Part shown: piece by piece, positions 27,601 through 35,247 of the stretch
Layout: each line of letters begins with the position of its first letter
Position numbering within the stretch: the first letter of the stretch is position 1
NCBI GenBank assembly: GCA_023663805.1
Contig: JAMPGR010000001.1
Coordinates: forward strand, 772,649 to 820,098
Direction of reading: 5' to 3'
Origin: Clostridium sp.
Lineage (GTDB): Bacteria; Bacteroidota; Bacteroidia; Bacteroidales; Muribaculaceae
DNA length: 47,450 nt
The notes under the pieces: generated by a model
Told to the model about the DNA's origin: nothing
Database searches by the model: none
What the model saw: only the letters and a program-made list of their open reading frames with translations
Made by a program: the position numbers and the translations under genes

Positions 27601-27620
27601 AATAGAAACAGCTTTTTCAT
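24612..27620 (-). CDS. SusC/RagA family TonB-linked outer-membrane protein
   Basis: This 1002-residue TonB-dependent importer has a signal peptide (MKKLFLLLVAVVSFAISLSA). It continues with a carboxypeptidase-regulatory-like domain (about 22-95), the TonB box LDEVVVTGYG, a plug domain with IRIRGVNSLNSSLMPLFILD and a 22-strand barrel ending in VEVTF. No N-terminal secretin/TonB signalling extension is present, so regulation by an anti-sigma partner is not expected from the protein itself. With the adjacent SusD it forms a surface import complex. No glycoside hydrolase or glycan sensor lies next to it, while a protease does, so peptides are a plausible substrate as for RagAB. Confidence 0.96.
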   Translation of the reverse strand: MKKLFLLLVAVVSFAISLSAQTTIKGTVLSAEDDEPLPGATVQPLGGGAGVATNIDGEFTLTVPASVKKLRVSYVGYETVEVAVAPTMTIKLKSSANRLDEVVVTGYGSAKKPGSIVGSVAVVNSEAFANTPASTFVDALQGQVAGLSVLSASGDPSALENDIRIRGVNSLNSSLMPLFILDGAPISMAVFNTLNPSDIENIAVLKDAASTSIYGTRAANGVIVITSKKGKFGNNASVTIRGALGWSSMVKDPVDMMNAKQYLTFRELVGSPMPDDAYRAAYDFGIDTDWRAETFDGHAPIYSLEGTVTGGSDNISYYIGLSHYDQEGIIAQSGMRRDVLRANIAGRVRDWFRVSLQTNIGYAKFQQNNESNAAHSNSGIYITNPSVFARKALPVDAPRYYTIGEDGKPVWGETAEYLHFSQMPTPALVQSGRDVWRNRLTINATLSEQLNPIKELTIRATQSVDGYDYRLKNYNFPSTPFWTPMGDYYDYQGHLTGSNQQSFSRYASFSYNETVEYAKTINAVHNLSVLAGTESIISRSEGFGLFAEDYTDQRFMFLGYGNTIQTSNLSQSFGEETMNSYFFTADYNYDEKYYFNAAFRRDGSSLFPKKDRWGSFYSVGLMWNMKKEKFLQNVTWLDDLRIRASYGTAGNSGISNYLYFGLVGQSKTTYNGGNILGVSQQSLNDLTWEKVGSFDFGVSFGMFRNRLSGDIDFYTKETRDLLQYIPYSYTTGFGGGYGNIGNMRNTGIDIKLEGTLYQDKNWFVGLRANMNYNDNEITKLFQGRDYFTQDGTGLRLEVGHKAQEYYMVRYAGVDPRDGKPMWYTREGNLTKNYNENRDAIMTGKSPYSPISGGFGLSVSWKGLALSTDFAWSGKKYMINNDRYFMENTNFATDFNQMTSMLDVWTHPGQITDIPGVGNAIQFDTHLLENASFLRMKNLTVQYTLPKNWVTKAQLSDVKVRFTGRNLLTFTGYTGYDPEPESNIVSFFYPNTRQYEFGVEVTF

Positions 27621-27688
27621 ACAATTTTTTTAATTGAACATATGTGATTTATTTTATTTTCTACAATCAGGTTCCAATCGGTTTCACG

Positions 27689-27712
27689 TTTCGCGGGGTT
27701 TACTACGCGAAA
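27689..27712 (-). other. Hairpin at the predicted 5' end of the SusC mRNA
   Basis: TTTCGCG (27689-27695) and CGCGAAA (27706-27712) form a perfect 7-bp stem with a 10-base loop. It lies just downstream of the -7 box at 27722-27729, so it would be at the very start of the transcript, where it could protect the mRNA or affect expression. Confidence 0.5.
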
Positions 27713-27721
27713 AGTTAGCGG

Positions 27722-27754
27722 CAAAGTTACTAAAAAATATTAACATAGAAACAA
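27722..27754 (-). promoter_or_regulatory. Promoter of the SusC/SusD operon
   Basis: On the minus strand TAACTTTG (27729-27722) matches TAnnTTTG. A TTG lies at 27754-27752, 22 bases further upstream, slightly beyond ideal spacing. The predicted leader to ATG 27620 is about 95 bases. Confidence 0.65.
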
Positions 27755-28023
27755 CTGAAAGCAAAAAATATCGCTTTTCAACAAAATCCGTCAAATCAAC
27801 CCTTTAAACGACAAAACAGTAAGTAAAACTGCCCGAGAGATATGTTATAGAACATATTTTGATATCAAATTTTCAGCCAACATATCCCAATATATGAAAA
27901 ACAGTGTTAAAACCGTCACCAGATTTTCGTTAACTGACCCGATATTTTAACCTTCGGCAAGAAATTACACATATCGAAACCCGATTTTTAGTCCGCACGG
28001 CCCGCTCTCTGCCAAAAATTCGC
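27755..28023. other. A+T-rich intergenic region between divergent operons
   Basis: About 270 bases separate the SusC promoter from the DUF4199 promoter. The sequence is rich in A/T, with no reading frame, no repeat and no convincing RNA hairpin. It probably holds only upstream promoter elements. Confidence 0.6.
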
Positions 28024-28031
28024 TAATTTTG
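28024..28031 (+). promoter_or_regulatory. -7 box just before the DUF4199 gene
   Basis: TAATTTTG matches TAnnTTTG and ends only 7 bases before ATG 28039, so transcription would start at or within a few bases of the start codon. No clear -33 element was found. Confidence 0.55.
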
Positions 28032-28038
28032 CAGTCAT

Positions 28039-28596
28039 ATGACAGAATACAGATCGCCATACCGCCGCGGCGCCGACCGCGGTCTCCCCTTCGGGGTCTA
28101 CCTGACGGTTCTCTTCTTCGTCATGGTCGGCAGCCAGAGGTGGGGGTTCTTGTCGCTGGTGATGATGGTCATGATTGTGGCCGTTCCCTTCATCATCTAC
28201 CGCTTCCTGCGCTCGACCTATGTCGAGGAGCGCGGCCTCTCGTCGCTGTCGTCGCTCTGGATGCAGGGGATCATGACATTCGGATGCGGCGCGATTATCT
28301 CGGCTCTCGCCGCCTATATATATATGCGTTTCCTCGACCCGTCGTTCATCCTCCGGAACGCCCGCTCGGCAATCGAAATCTACAACGGGATGGACAACGA
28401 GAACTCCCGGGCTGTCGCCCGCGGTCTCGAGGTGCTGATCGAGAACAACGCCCTGCCGACTCCGATCCAGGTCGCCGTGCAGTCGATATGGGGCGCAGTC
28501 CTCTCCGGCTCGCTGCTGTCGCTGCTGATGGGCCTGCTCGTCAGAGCCCGGCGCCCGTCCGGAGAAAAACCGAATGAAAACCAGAATAATTCCTGA
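28039..28596 (+). CDS. DUF4199 family membrane protein
   Basis: This 185-residue protein has four predicted membrane segments (about 19-33, 37-54, 73-95 and 147-168). The region between the third and fourth matches the DUF4199 style (RFLDPSFILRNARSAIEIYN). In Bacteroidetes it is regularly followed by a GT2 glycosyltransferase gene, as here, 23 bases downstream. It probably helps glycolipid or glycan transfer in the envelope, but no activity is known. The start may be leaderless. Confidence 0.8.
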   Translation: MTEYRSPYRRGADRGLPFGVYLTVLFFVMVGSQRWGFLSLVMMVMIVAVPFIIYRFLRSTYVEERGLSSLSSLWMQGIMTFGCGAIISALAAYIYMRFLDPSFILRNARSAIEIYNGMDNENSRAVARGLEVLIENNALPTPIQVAVQSIWGAVLSGSLLSLLMGLLVRARRPSGEKPNENQNNS

Positions 28597-28619
28597 AAAT
28601 AAAAACCAACTGTCTGATT

Positions 28620-29570
28620 ATGGATATATCCGTTGTCATTCCGCTATATAACGAAGAAGAATCGCTTCCGGAACTCGAGGCGTGGATACGCCGCGTCATG
28701 GAGGCCAACAACTTCTCCTACGAAATACTCTTCATCAACGACGGCAGCACAGACCGCTCCTGGGAAGTCATCCGCCGCCTGGCCGAAACAAATCCGGCGG
28801 TCAAAGGGGTCGCCTTCCGACGTAACTACGGTAAGTCGCCGGCGCTGAACACCGGCTTCGCCCGCGCCCAGGGGGATGTCGTCATCACGATGGACGCCGA
28901 CCTGCAGGACTCCCCCGACGAAATCCCCGAACTCTACCGGATGATAACGGCCGAAGGCTATGACCTCGTCTCGGGATGGAAGCAGAAGCGCTACGACCCG
29001 CTGTCGAAAACGATTCCGACAAAACTCTTCAACGCGACCGCGCGGCGCGTCAGCGGAATCCATAATCTCCACGATTTCAACTGCGGCCTGAAAGCCTACC
29101 GCAACAAGGTAATCAAGCATATCGAAGTCTACGGCGACATGCACCGCTACATCCCCTATCTGGCCAAAAACGCCGGATTCACCCGGATAGGTGAAAAAGT
29201 CGTCCACCATCAGGCGCGCAAATACGGCCACACGAAGTTCGGCCTCGACCGCTTCGTCAACGGCTACCTCGACCTGGCGACCCTGTGGTTCACCGGAAAG
29301 TTCGGCGCCCGTCCGATGCATTTCTTCGGACTGCTCGGTTCGCTGATGTTCCTGATCGGCTTTATCGCCGCGATTGTCGTCGGCGCGCTGAAACTCTACC
29401 GCATGACCCACGCGATGGACTATATCCTCGTGACCGATTCACCCTATTTCTATATCTCCCTAGTCATGATGATTCTCGGGACCCAACTGTTCCTGACCGG
29501 ATTCGTTGGCGAACTGATCGTCCGCAATTCCGAGCGACGCAACGAATATGAGATCGAAGAGGAGTTTTAG
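28620..29570 (+). CDS. GT2 family polyprenyl-phosphate glycosyltransferase (GtrB/DPM1-like)
   Basis: The 316-residue protein has an N-terminal GT-A domain. Its nucleotide-sugar motifs are SVVIPLYNEEESLPEL (4-19), FINDGSTDRSW (38-48) and the metal-binding D92-A-D94 in ITMDADLQDSPDEIPEL. Two C-terminal membrane helices follow (about 235-260 and 275-300). This is the architecture of dolichol/undecaprenyl-phosphate sugar transferases, which load a sugar on the lipid carrier facing the cytoplasm. The sugar cannot be deduced. Its 3' end overlaps the next gene by 23 bases, so the two are coupled. Confidence 0.92.
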   Translation: MDISVVIPLYNEEESLPELEAWIRRVMEANNFSYEILFINDGSTDRSWEVIRRLAETNPAVKGVAFRRNYGKSPALNTGFARAQGDVVITMDADLQDSPDEIPELYRMITAEGYDLVSGWKQKRYDPLSKTIPTKLFNATARRVSGIHNLHDFNCGLKAYRNKVIKHIEVYGDMHRYIPYLAKNAGFTRIGEKVVHHQARKYGHTKFGLDRFVNGYLDLATLWFTGKFGARPMHFFGLLGSLMFLIGFIAAIVVGALKLYRMTHAMDYILVTDSPYFYISLVMMILGTQLFLTGFVGELIVRNSERRNEYEIEEEF

Positions 29571-30078
29571 TGACCGGTTGGAAACGATTGCGGCAGTTGC
29601 CGCAGTTCTGGTTTTCGCGATGTCGGCCTGCAACACCTCAGGCTGTCTTGAGAACCAGAACTCCCTTCCGCTGGCCGGCTTCTACAGTTCGGCCGACGGC
29701 GAGGCGATTTCTGTCGACTCGGTCGCCATCGGCGGCGTAGGCGCTCCGGGCGACTCGCTGCTGACGACGTCGTCGTCGCGCGTCTCGATGGTCTATCTGC
29801 CGTTCCGCGCCGCCGACAACGCGACCTCCTTCTACTTCCTCTACCGCCAGCGCGAGCTCGCCGCATACGGCGTGACCGACACCGTCAGATTCACCTACGA
29901 CTCCGAGCCGCGCTTCGTCTCGGAAGAATGCGGCGCGATGTACTTCTACCGTATCACCGGCGTCAGCCACACCTCGAACCTGATTGATTCCGTCGGAGTC
30001 GCCGACTCGCTGATAACAAACCGCGACATCGAGCAGATACATATCTATTTCCGAACCGCCGAACCTTCCGAACCGTGA
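29548..30078 (+). CDS. DUF6452-like envelope protein
   Basis: This 176-residue protein has a hydrophobic export signal (AAVAAVLVFAMSACNTSG). If the cysteine at the end of FAMSAC is lipidated, it is a lipoprotein. The rest is a beta-rich domain starting CLENQNSLPLAGFYSSADGE, which I associate with the Bacteroidetes family DUF6452. It starts inside the 3' end of the glycosyltransferase gene and overlaps the next gene by four bases, so the three genes behave as one unit. Function is unknown; the context points to the outer membrane. Confidence 0.72.
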   Translation: MRSKRSFSDRLETIAAVAAVLVFAMSACNTSGCLENQNSLPLAGFYSSADGEAISVDSVAIGGVGAPGDSLLTTSSSRVSMVYLPFRAADNATSFYFLYRQRELAAYGVTDTVRFTYDSEPRFVSEECGAMYFYRITGVSHTSNLIDSVGVADSLITNRDIEQIHIYFRTAEPSEP

Positions 30079-30968
30079 GCCTTAGAATCAGACATATAAC
30101 CCACGCCCGGACGCTCCGTACCTTCCTTCTGCTGGCGGTCATTCTTCTGTCGGCGGCCGGAGCCGCCGCCCAGCGCCGCGTCACGCCGGTCGCGCCTCCT
30201 GCCGGAAAGAACGAAAACACCCAGGCCGACTCGTTCGACCGCTCCCGCCTGAAGGAGACGGTCGACGCCAGCGGGAACATTATCCTGATCGACACCGTCG
30301 CCGGACGCGAATATGCCGACACGACGGTCGTAACGCGCGTCATCGGGATGAAATATCCCCGGCTCGAGTCGATGGACTTCGGCGTCAATCTCTGGGACGG
30401 AGCGATGCGCGCCCTCGGCCAGCACTATGGTCTGGTGTCGTTCCGCGGCCAATTGAGCCTCCACAACCGCTACATTCCCTCAGTCGAAATAGGGCTCGGC
30501 ACGGCCAACGACACCCCCGACGGGATGAACTATACGTTCCGCAGCCCGCTCGCCCCTTTCGTCAAAATCGGTTTCGGCTACAATATCTTCTACAATTCGA
30601 ATCCCGACTACCGCCTGACGTTCGGCGTCCGCTACGGCCTGTCGAACTTCTCCTACACGGTCGACAACGTGACGGTCGACGAGGGCTACTGGGGTTCGGA
30701 GGCCCATTTCTCCCTGCCGAGCCAGCGCGTCACAGCCGGATGGATCGAGGCCGGCCTGGGTATCAAGGTGAAGATCGCCTCGGCGGTATCGATGGGATGG
30801 GAGGTCGTGTACCATTCGTGCATCCACGAAAGCCGCGCACGCTACGGCCGACCGATGATCATCCCCGGCTACGGCAAGCGGAATTCGTCGTTCGCCGCCG
30901 GTGTCTACCTGATGTACACGATTGGCTTCAAACACCCCGAGCCGACGAACCCCGACGACGAACAATAA
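30075..30968 (+). CDS. DUF6048-like outer-membrane beta-barrel protein
   Basis: The 297-residue product begins at GTG 30075 in a GTGA overlap. It has a signal peptide (TLRTFLLLAVILLSAAGAAA) and a C-terminal half with alternating beta strands and aromatic ends. Examples are PFVKIGFGYNIFYNSNPDYR and AGWIEAGLGIKVKIASAVSM, ending in GVYLMYTIGFKH. This looks like a small outer-membrane barrel of the DUF6048 type that regularly follows DUF6452. Function is unknown. Confidence 0.75.
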   Translation: MSLRIRHITHARTLRTFLLLAVILLSAAGAAAQRRVTPVAPPAGKNENTQADSFDRSRLKETVDASGNIILIDTVAGREYADTTVVTRVIGMKYPRLESMDFGVNLWDGAMRALGQHYGLVSFRGQLSLHNRYIPSVEIGLGTANDTPDGMNYTFRSPLAPFVKIGFGYNIFYNSNPDYRLTFGVRYGLSNFSYTVDNVTVDEGYWGSEAHFSLPSQRVTAGWIEAGLGIKVKIASAVSMGWEVVYHSCIHESRARYGRPMIIPGYGKRNSSFAAGVYLMYTIGFKHPEPTNPDDEQ

Positions 30969-31003
30969 CGACTTCAAACGAAAAAATATACCGACAAACG
31001 AAT

Positions 31004-31465
31004 ATGGAAATGACACTCCCGAAAGGCTCCCGCGTCGCCCTCTGCAGCGACCACGCCGGATACCAGCTCAAGGAACACCTGAAGGCCCTGCTCGAATCGC
31101 TCGGCTACACGACCGTCGACTTCGGAACTGACTCCGAGGCCAGTTGCGACTACCCCGACTATGCCCATCCCGCTGCCGAGGCTGTCTCGACAGGCGACTG
31201 CGCCTTCGGCGTCGCAATGTGCGGCACCGGCAACGGAATCTCTATGACGCTCAACAAACACCAGGCCGTCCGCGCCGCCCTCTGCTGGGAACCGGAACTC
31301 GCGCGGCTGGCCCGCGCCCATAACAACGCGAACATCCTCGTCATGCCGGCGCGGTTCATCAGCGCCGCGACGGCCGACGCAATCCTCGGAGCCTTCCTCG
31401 AGACCCCCTTCGAAGGGGGCCGCCACGAGCGCCGCATCGAGAAGATTCCCGCCCGCCACTGCTGA
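31004..31465 (+). CDS. rpiB: Ribose-5-phosphate isomerase B
   Basis: RpiB interconverts ribose 5-phosphate and ribulose 5-phosphate in the pentose phosphate pathway. The 153-residue protein carries the substrate motifs ALCSDHAGYQLKEHL, the active-site loop AMCGTGNGISMTLNKH, VRAALCWEPELARLARAHNN and NILVMPARFI. Two ATG codons (31004 and 31010) are possible; 31004 is used. The gene follows the DUF6048-like gene by 35 bases. A 9-bp tandem array starts 12 bases after its stop. Confidence 0.95.
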   Translation: MEMTLPKGSRVALCSDHAGYQLKEHLKALLESLGYTTVDFGTDSEASCDYPDYAHPAAEAVSTGDCAFGVAMCGTGNGISMTLNKHQAVRAALCWEPELARLARAHNNANILVMPARFISAATADAILGAFLETPFEGGRHERRIEKIPARHC

Positions 31466-31477
31466 TCAAATAGGAAG

Positions 31478-31540
31478 TCAGACAACTCCGACAACCCAGA
31501 CTAGTCGGACAACTCAGACTGGTCTGACTGGTCTGACTGA
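31478..31540. repeat. 9-bp tandem repeat array, seven units
   Basis: Seven consecutive 9-bp units run without gaps: TCAGACAAC, TCCGACAAC, CCAGACTAG, TCGGACAAC, TCAGACTGG, TCTGACTGG, TCTGACTGA. All share the core GAC at the same position. A related array lies at 36675-36728. No reading frame with a start covers the array. Confidence 0.85.
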
Positions 31541-31547
31541 TCGAAAG

Positions 31548-31700
31548 CAACTTAGAAACACCCCCTTTAGGGCAATGCCGTTAAGTTGGCATAGTCCATC
31601 ATGAGGTGCCATCTGCGTGACGGAATCGCAGGAATCACCGCTCCGCGGTGTTGCCATTCAGTCACACAACTTAGGAGGTGCCCTTTAGGGGGGCTGGGGG
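31548..31700. repeat. Intergenic segment bounded by direct repeats CAACTTAG...CCCTTTAGGG
   Basis: CAACTTAG at about 31548 and again at about 31668 is followed each time, after 6-9 bases, by CCCTTTAGGG. A related palindrome, CCCCCTAAAGGGGG, lies near 42493-42506. Between the copies is a small hairpin around CACCGCTCCGCGGTG. No gene is visible. The paired ends suggest a dispersed non-coding element. Confidence 0.5.
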
Positions 31701-31701
31701 G

Positions 31702-32445
31702 CTAGTCGTCCAGAGACTTTATGAACTGGCCGACAGCGCGCGACTGGATATAGTCCGTGAACGCCGCCCGATAGGTCTCGCTGACCGGGATACTTGCCGT
31801 TCCGATATTGATATGCATCCGCTCGATTGTCTGAATCTTCGACAGATTGACGATAAACGAGCGGTGGACACGCATGAACATCGACCCGGGGAGAGCCTTC
31901 TCGACATACTTCATGCTCATCAGCGTCATAATTCCACGCTTCTCATCCTCGACATAGATCTTGACGTAGTCTTTCAGACCCTCGACATAGAGAATGTTTT
32001 TGGTCGGAATCTGAATCAGTTTATAGTCGCTCTTGACGATGATCGATCCGTTGACGATGTCGATTTCCTCGAGCCGTCTCTTCATCTCGACATGGCGCAT
32101 CACACGGTTGGCCGTCACCAGGAAATCCTCGTAACTGACCGGCTTCAGCAGATAGTCGAGCGCATTGACCTTGAAACTCTCTACGGCGTAATTCTCATAG
32201 GCCGTTGTGAAGACGATACCACAGTCCGGGGGAATAATCTTCGCGAGTTCGAGACCTGTTATCTGCGGCATCTGAATGTCGAGAAAGACGACATCGATAT
32301 GCCCCTCGAGCAGGACCTTGATTGCATCCTGTCCCGAGGTGAATACTCCGCAGTTCTCCATAAAGGGTGTGCGGTCGATATATCCGCCGATCAGGTTTCC
32401 GGCGAGGGGTTCGTCGTCGATGACGCAACATTTGATTGTTATCAT
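31702..32445 (-). CDS. LytTR family response regulator
   Basis: This 247-residue regulator has an N-terminal receiver domain with the acidic pair D10/D11, the phospho-acceptor Asp56 in VVFLDIQMP and the conserved lysine in DYLLKPVS. It has a C-terminal LytTR DNA-binding domain (about 140-245, with IPTKNILYVEGLKDYVKIYV and FMRVHRSFIVNLSKI). It lies 18 bases downstream of the sensor kinase gene and forms a LytS/LytR-type pair. The target genes cannot be told from the window. Confidence 0.93.
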   Translation of the reverse strand: MITIKCCVIDDEPLAGNLIGGYIDRTPFMENCGVFTSGQDAIKVLLEGHIDVVFLDIQMPQITGLELAKIIPPDCGIVFTTAYENYAVESFKVNALDYLLKPVSYEDFLVTANRVMRHVEMKRRLEEIDIVNGSIIVKSDYKLIQIPTKNILYVEGLKDYVKIYVEDEKRGIMTLMSMKYVEKALPGSMFMRVHRSFIVNLSKIQTIERMHINIGTASIPVSETYRAAFTDYIQSRAVGQFIKSLDD

Positions 32446-32463
32446 TTCTTCGTTTTATCTATT

Positions 32464-33564
32464 TTATTTGTTTGATTTTCCAAGTTTTATCGACAGCCGC
32501 GCGACGAATCGGCCGCCGGATGCCGGGCCATGTCTGAGTTCGGCATCGCTGCCGTAGAGCAGCGCGAGGCGCCGACACAGATTAGCCAAACCGATATGTG
32601 GCCGCGGCGGTTCGGTCTGGGCTGCGTTGTCGTTTATCAGATTGTCGGTCTCGATCGAGACAATCCCGTCGCTACATTCAATTCGTATCGAAGCGACGGT
32701 GTCAGGCGAGGTTCCGAAGCGGCCATGCTTGAAGAGATTCTCGACGAGGGTAATGAACACGAGCGGAGCAATCCGCGCCTTCGCCATTCCGCCGTCGTCG
32801 ATTTCGACCGAAAGGGCAACGTCAGCCGGCAGACGGAGCCTCATCAGATAGACATACCGCTCGACGAATTCGATCTCCTGGCCGAGCGAGACCTGCTCCG
32901 GCGGGCAGTAGAGCACATAGCGGAGCATGCGGCTCAGTTCGTAGACCGCTTTCCGGGCAACCCCGGGGTCGATGTCAATCAGGGCATAGATCGCGTTCAT
33001 CGTGTTGAAGAGGAAGTGGGGATTCAGCTGGCTCTTCAGGTTATCGAGTTCCTGCCCGCGCTGGGCCGCGACGAGTTCACGACTGCGACGTTCAATCGAA
33101 CGCCAGCGACCTACAATCCGAAGGGCAATCGCCAGGGCGCTGATCATCACAAGTATGCCGAATTCACGCAGAATCCTTATCCAGGCCAACGAATGAAGCG
33201 ACGGAGCCGGAGCCCCCGGGGGAAGCGGGCGCGGCCGCGAGGGACCGGGGTCTATTACAGCAATCAGCGCTGTAGCCACCAAGATCGTCAGCAGGCTGAG
33301 CAACAGAAGTTTCATCTTCGGGTAACGCCGGGCGTCGAGAGCACGGTAGACCAGAAGATAATGGATATAGAACACGACGATATAGATTCCGGTCGTCAGA
33401 AAGACGTGTGGCGGCGGTGACCATGTCCGCCCGCCGAAAACGACCCGCGAGATGAAGATCTCCGGCAGTACGAAGACGATTGTCAGGACCAGCAGGTGGA
33501 TTGCGATCGTGACGAGCCGGCGCTGAAGAGTCGGGGCAGTTTGATTTGGTTCGGCAGTTATCAT
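32464..33564 (-). CDS. LytS/YehU-type sensor histidine kinase
   Basis: The 366-residue membrane kinase has four N-terminal hydrophobic segments (about 15-150) and no recognisable extracellular sensor domain. The His_kinase motif LNPHFLFNTMNAIYALIDI holds the phospho-acceptor histidine. The ATPase domain carries the N-box (VENLFKHG) and the G-box IGLANLCRRLALLYG. ATG 33564 is chosen; an upstream TTG would lie beyond the promoter box. It is co-transcribed with the LytTR regulator and probably senses membrane or envelope state. Confidence 0.92.
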   Translation of the reverse strand: MITAEPNQTAPTLQRRLVTIAIHLLVLTIVFVLPEIFISRVVFGGRTWSPPPHVFLTTGIYIVVFYIHYLLVYRALDARRYPKMKLLLLSLLTILVATALIAVIDPGPSRPRPLPPGAPAPSLHSLAWIRILREFGILVMISALAIALRIVGRWRSIERRSRELVAAQRGQELDNLKSQLNPHFLFNTMNAIYALIDIDPGVARKAVYELSRMLRYVLYCPPEQVSLGQEIEFVERYVYLMRLRLPADVALSVEIDDGGMAKARIAPLVFITLVENLFKHGRFGTSPDTVASIRIECSDGIVSIETDNLINDNAAQTEPPRPHIGLANLCRRLALLYGSDAELRHGPASGGRFVARLSIKLGKSNK

Positions 33565-33567
33565 ACT

Positions 33568-33575
33568 CAAAATTA
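33568..33575 (-). promoter_or_regulatory. -7 box directly upstream of the kinase gene
   Basis: On the minus strand TAATTTTG ends 3 bases before the ATG at 33564, so a transcript from it would start at about the start codon. This supports a leaderless mRNA or, less likely, a downstream start. Confidence 0.5.
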
Positions 33576-33753
33576 GCAAATATGCGGCTTAATTCGGCAA
33601 TCCGGCGTCTTAATCCGTCAACTTATAAGAAAATTTAAGACAAACCGAGTCACGACGAGAGGACTATTCGACTCGGTTAACACTTGTTAACAAGACCTGA
33701 CCCTTTTTTCCTGTCTGTCGAATTTTTTTTCGTCGCGGTCTCCGATTTTTTCG

Positions 33754-33761
33754 TATCTTTG
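33754..33761 (+). promoter_or_regulatory. -7 box of the GPH transporter operon
   Basis: TATCTTTG matches TAnnTTTG and ends 22 bases before the TTG start at 33784. No clear -33 element was seen. Confidence 0.55.
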
Positions 33762-33783
33762 GGGTTCGAAACTAAATCAATCT

Positions 33784-35247
33784 TTGACCTTGGAAACAAC
33801 AACCGCTAACATCGAGAAAACGACAGTTGTGATTCACCCCAGAGAGGGTGCCTCGCTCGTCAGAAAAGTAGGCTACGGACTCGGCGACATGTCTTCGTCG
33901 ATGTTCTGGAAAATCTTCTCCTACTTCCTCCCCTTCTTCTACTCCAATATCTTCGGGCTGACACTGACCGACGCCGGCTTCCTGATGCTTATAACCAGAA
34001 TATGGGACGCCGTGTCGGATCCAATGATGGGTATAATCGCCGACCGCACGAAGACCCGCTGGGGGAAATACCGCCCCTACCTGCTCTGGATTGCAGTTCC
34101 GTTCGCGGTCTGCGGCGTCCTGCTGTTCACGACCCCCGACGCCGGATATATCTTCAAACTCGTCTGGGCCTACGCAACCTATATCCTGATGATGACAATC
34201 TACACGGCGATCAACGTCCCCTACGGCGCGATGCTCGACGTGATGACCCCGTCGTCGTCGGAGAAGACGGTCTTCTCGTCATACAGAATGTTCTTCGCCT
34301 ATGTCGGAAGTTTTATCGCCCTGCTGGCCTGGGAGCCTCTCTGCCGCTTCTTCTCCGGAGTCGGCGCCGACGCTCCGCTGACCGCCTGCTCGGCCCAGAG
34401 CTGGCAGATGGCGATGTGTGTGATCGCCCTGGCATGCTGCGTTCTGTTCGTCGGGTGTTTCCTGCTGACGCGCGAGGTGATTGACTCGCCGTCGAAGGCG
34501 TCGGTCGGCCATGACCTGAGCCGCCTGCTTGTCAACAAGCCCTGGTGGATTATGAACTTCACGGCGATATCCTGCAACTTCTTCAACATTATCCGCGGCT
34601 CGGCCGTCGCCTATCTTTTCGCCAATATAATCAGCGACAACGTCGAGATTCGTATTGTCGGCTTTATTGTCGGCGCCGGCGTCTTCCTCTGTATCGGCGA
34701 ACTTGTCAATATGGTCGGTGTCCTGCTGGCGATTCCCTTCGCCAACCGCTACGGCAAGAAGAACACCTTCATCGCCTCGCTGGCCGTCATCGCGATTTCG
34801 AGCGTTGCCTTTATCCAGTGTCCCGTCACGGTCGGCGGCCTATGGGCGATGGTTCTGCTGCAGGTCATATTCTCGGTCGCCATGGGTGTCATCTCGCCGC
34901 TGATCTGGAGTATGTATGCCGATGTCGCCAACTATAGCGAACTGATTAACAAGACCGCCTCGACCGGCCTGATCTTCTCGTCGGCGTCGATGGCCCAGAA
35001 ATTCGGCAGCGCCTTCGGCGGCTCAGCCGTTATGTGGATTCTTGCCGCCTTCGAATACAATGCGGAGGTGACGGTCCAGACAGACGCCGCCGTCACAGGA
35101 ATCTGGTATATGATGAGCATTATCCCTGCGGCCTTCGCCGTCATCGCGATTATCCTGATGTCGGTCTACCCGCTGACAACCCGGCGGATCAACGAGATCG
35201 AGGCTGATCTCGCTGTCCAGCGCCAGAACCAGCGCGAAAACGGATGA
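33784..35247 (+). CDS. GPH family sugar:cation symporter (MFS)
   Basis: This 487-residue protein has 12 predicted membrane helices and glycoside-pentoside-hexuronide:cation symporter features. These are YGLGDMSSSMFWKIFSYFLPFF at the start, the loop MGIIADRTKTRWGKYRPYLLW between helices 2 and 3, INVPYGAMLDVMT, and the second-half loop MYADVANYSE. It should import a sugar, glycoside or uronide with sodium or protons. No sugar-degrading enzyme is nearby, so the substrate is open. There is no ATG near the N terminus; the likely start is TTG at 33784 or 33790, placed well behind the promoter box. It overlaps the acetyltransferase gene by four bases. Confidence 0.88.
   Translation: MTLETTTANIEKTTVVIHPREGASLVRKVGYGLGDMSSSMFWKIFSYFLPFFYSNIFGLTLTDAGFLMLITRIWDAVSDPMMGIIADRTKTRWGKYRPYLLWIAVPFAVCGVLLFTTPDAGYIFKLVWAYATYILMMTIYTAINVPYGAMLDVMTPSSSEKTVFSSYRMFFAYVGSFIALLAWEPLCRFFSGVGADAPLTACSAQSWQMAMCVIALACCVLFVGCFLLTREVIDSPSKASVGHDLSRLLVNKPWWIMNFTAISCNFFNIIRGSAVAYLFANIISDNVEIRIVGFIVGAGVFLCIGELVNMVGVLLAIPFANRYGKKNTFIASLAVIAISSVAFIQCPVTVGGLWAMVLLQVIFSVAMGVISPLIWSMYADVANYSELINKTASTGLIFSSASMAQKFGSAFGGSAVMWILAAFEYNAEVTVQTDAAVTGIWYMMSIIPAAFAVIAIILMSVYPLTTRRINEIEADLAVQRQNQRENG

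Noticed and set aside
31478..31540. CRISPR array
   Set aside because: Units are 9 bp with no spacers and no cas gene is nearby; it is a simple tandem repeat.
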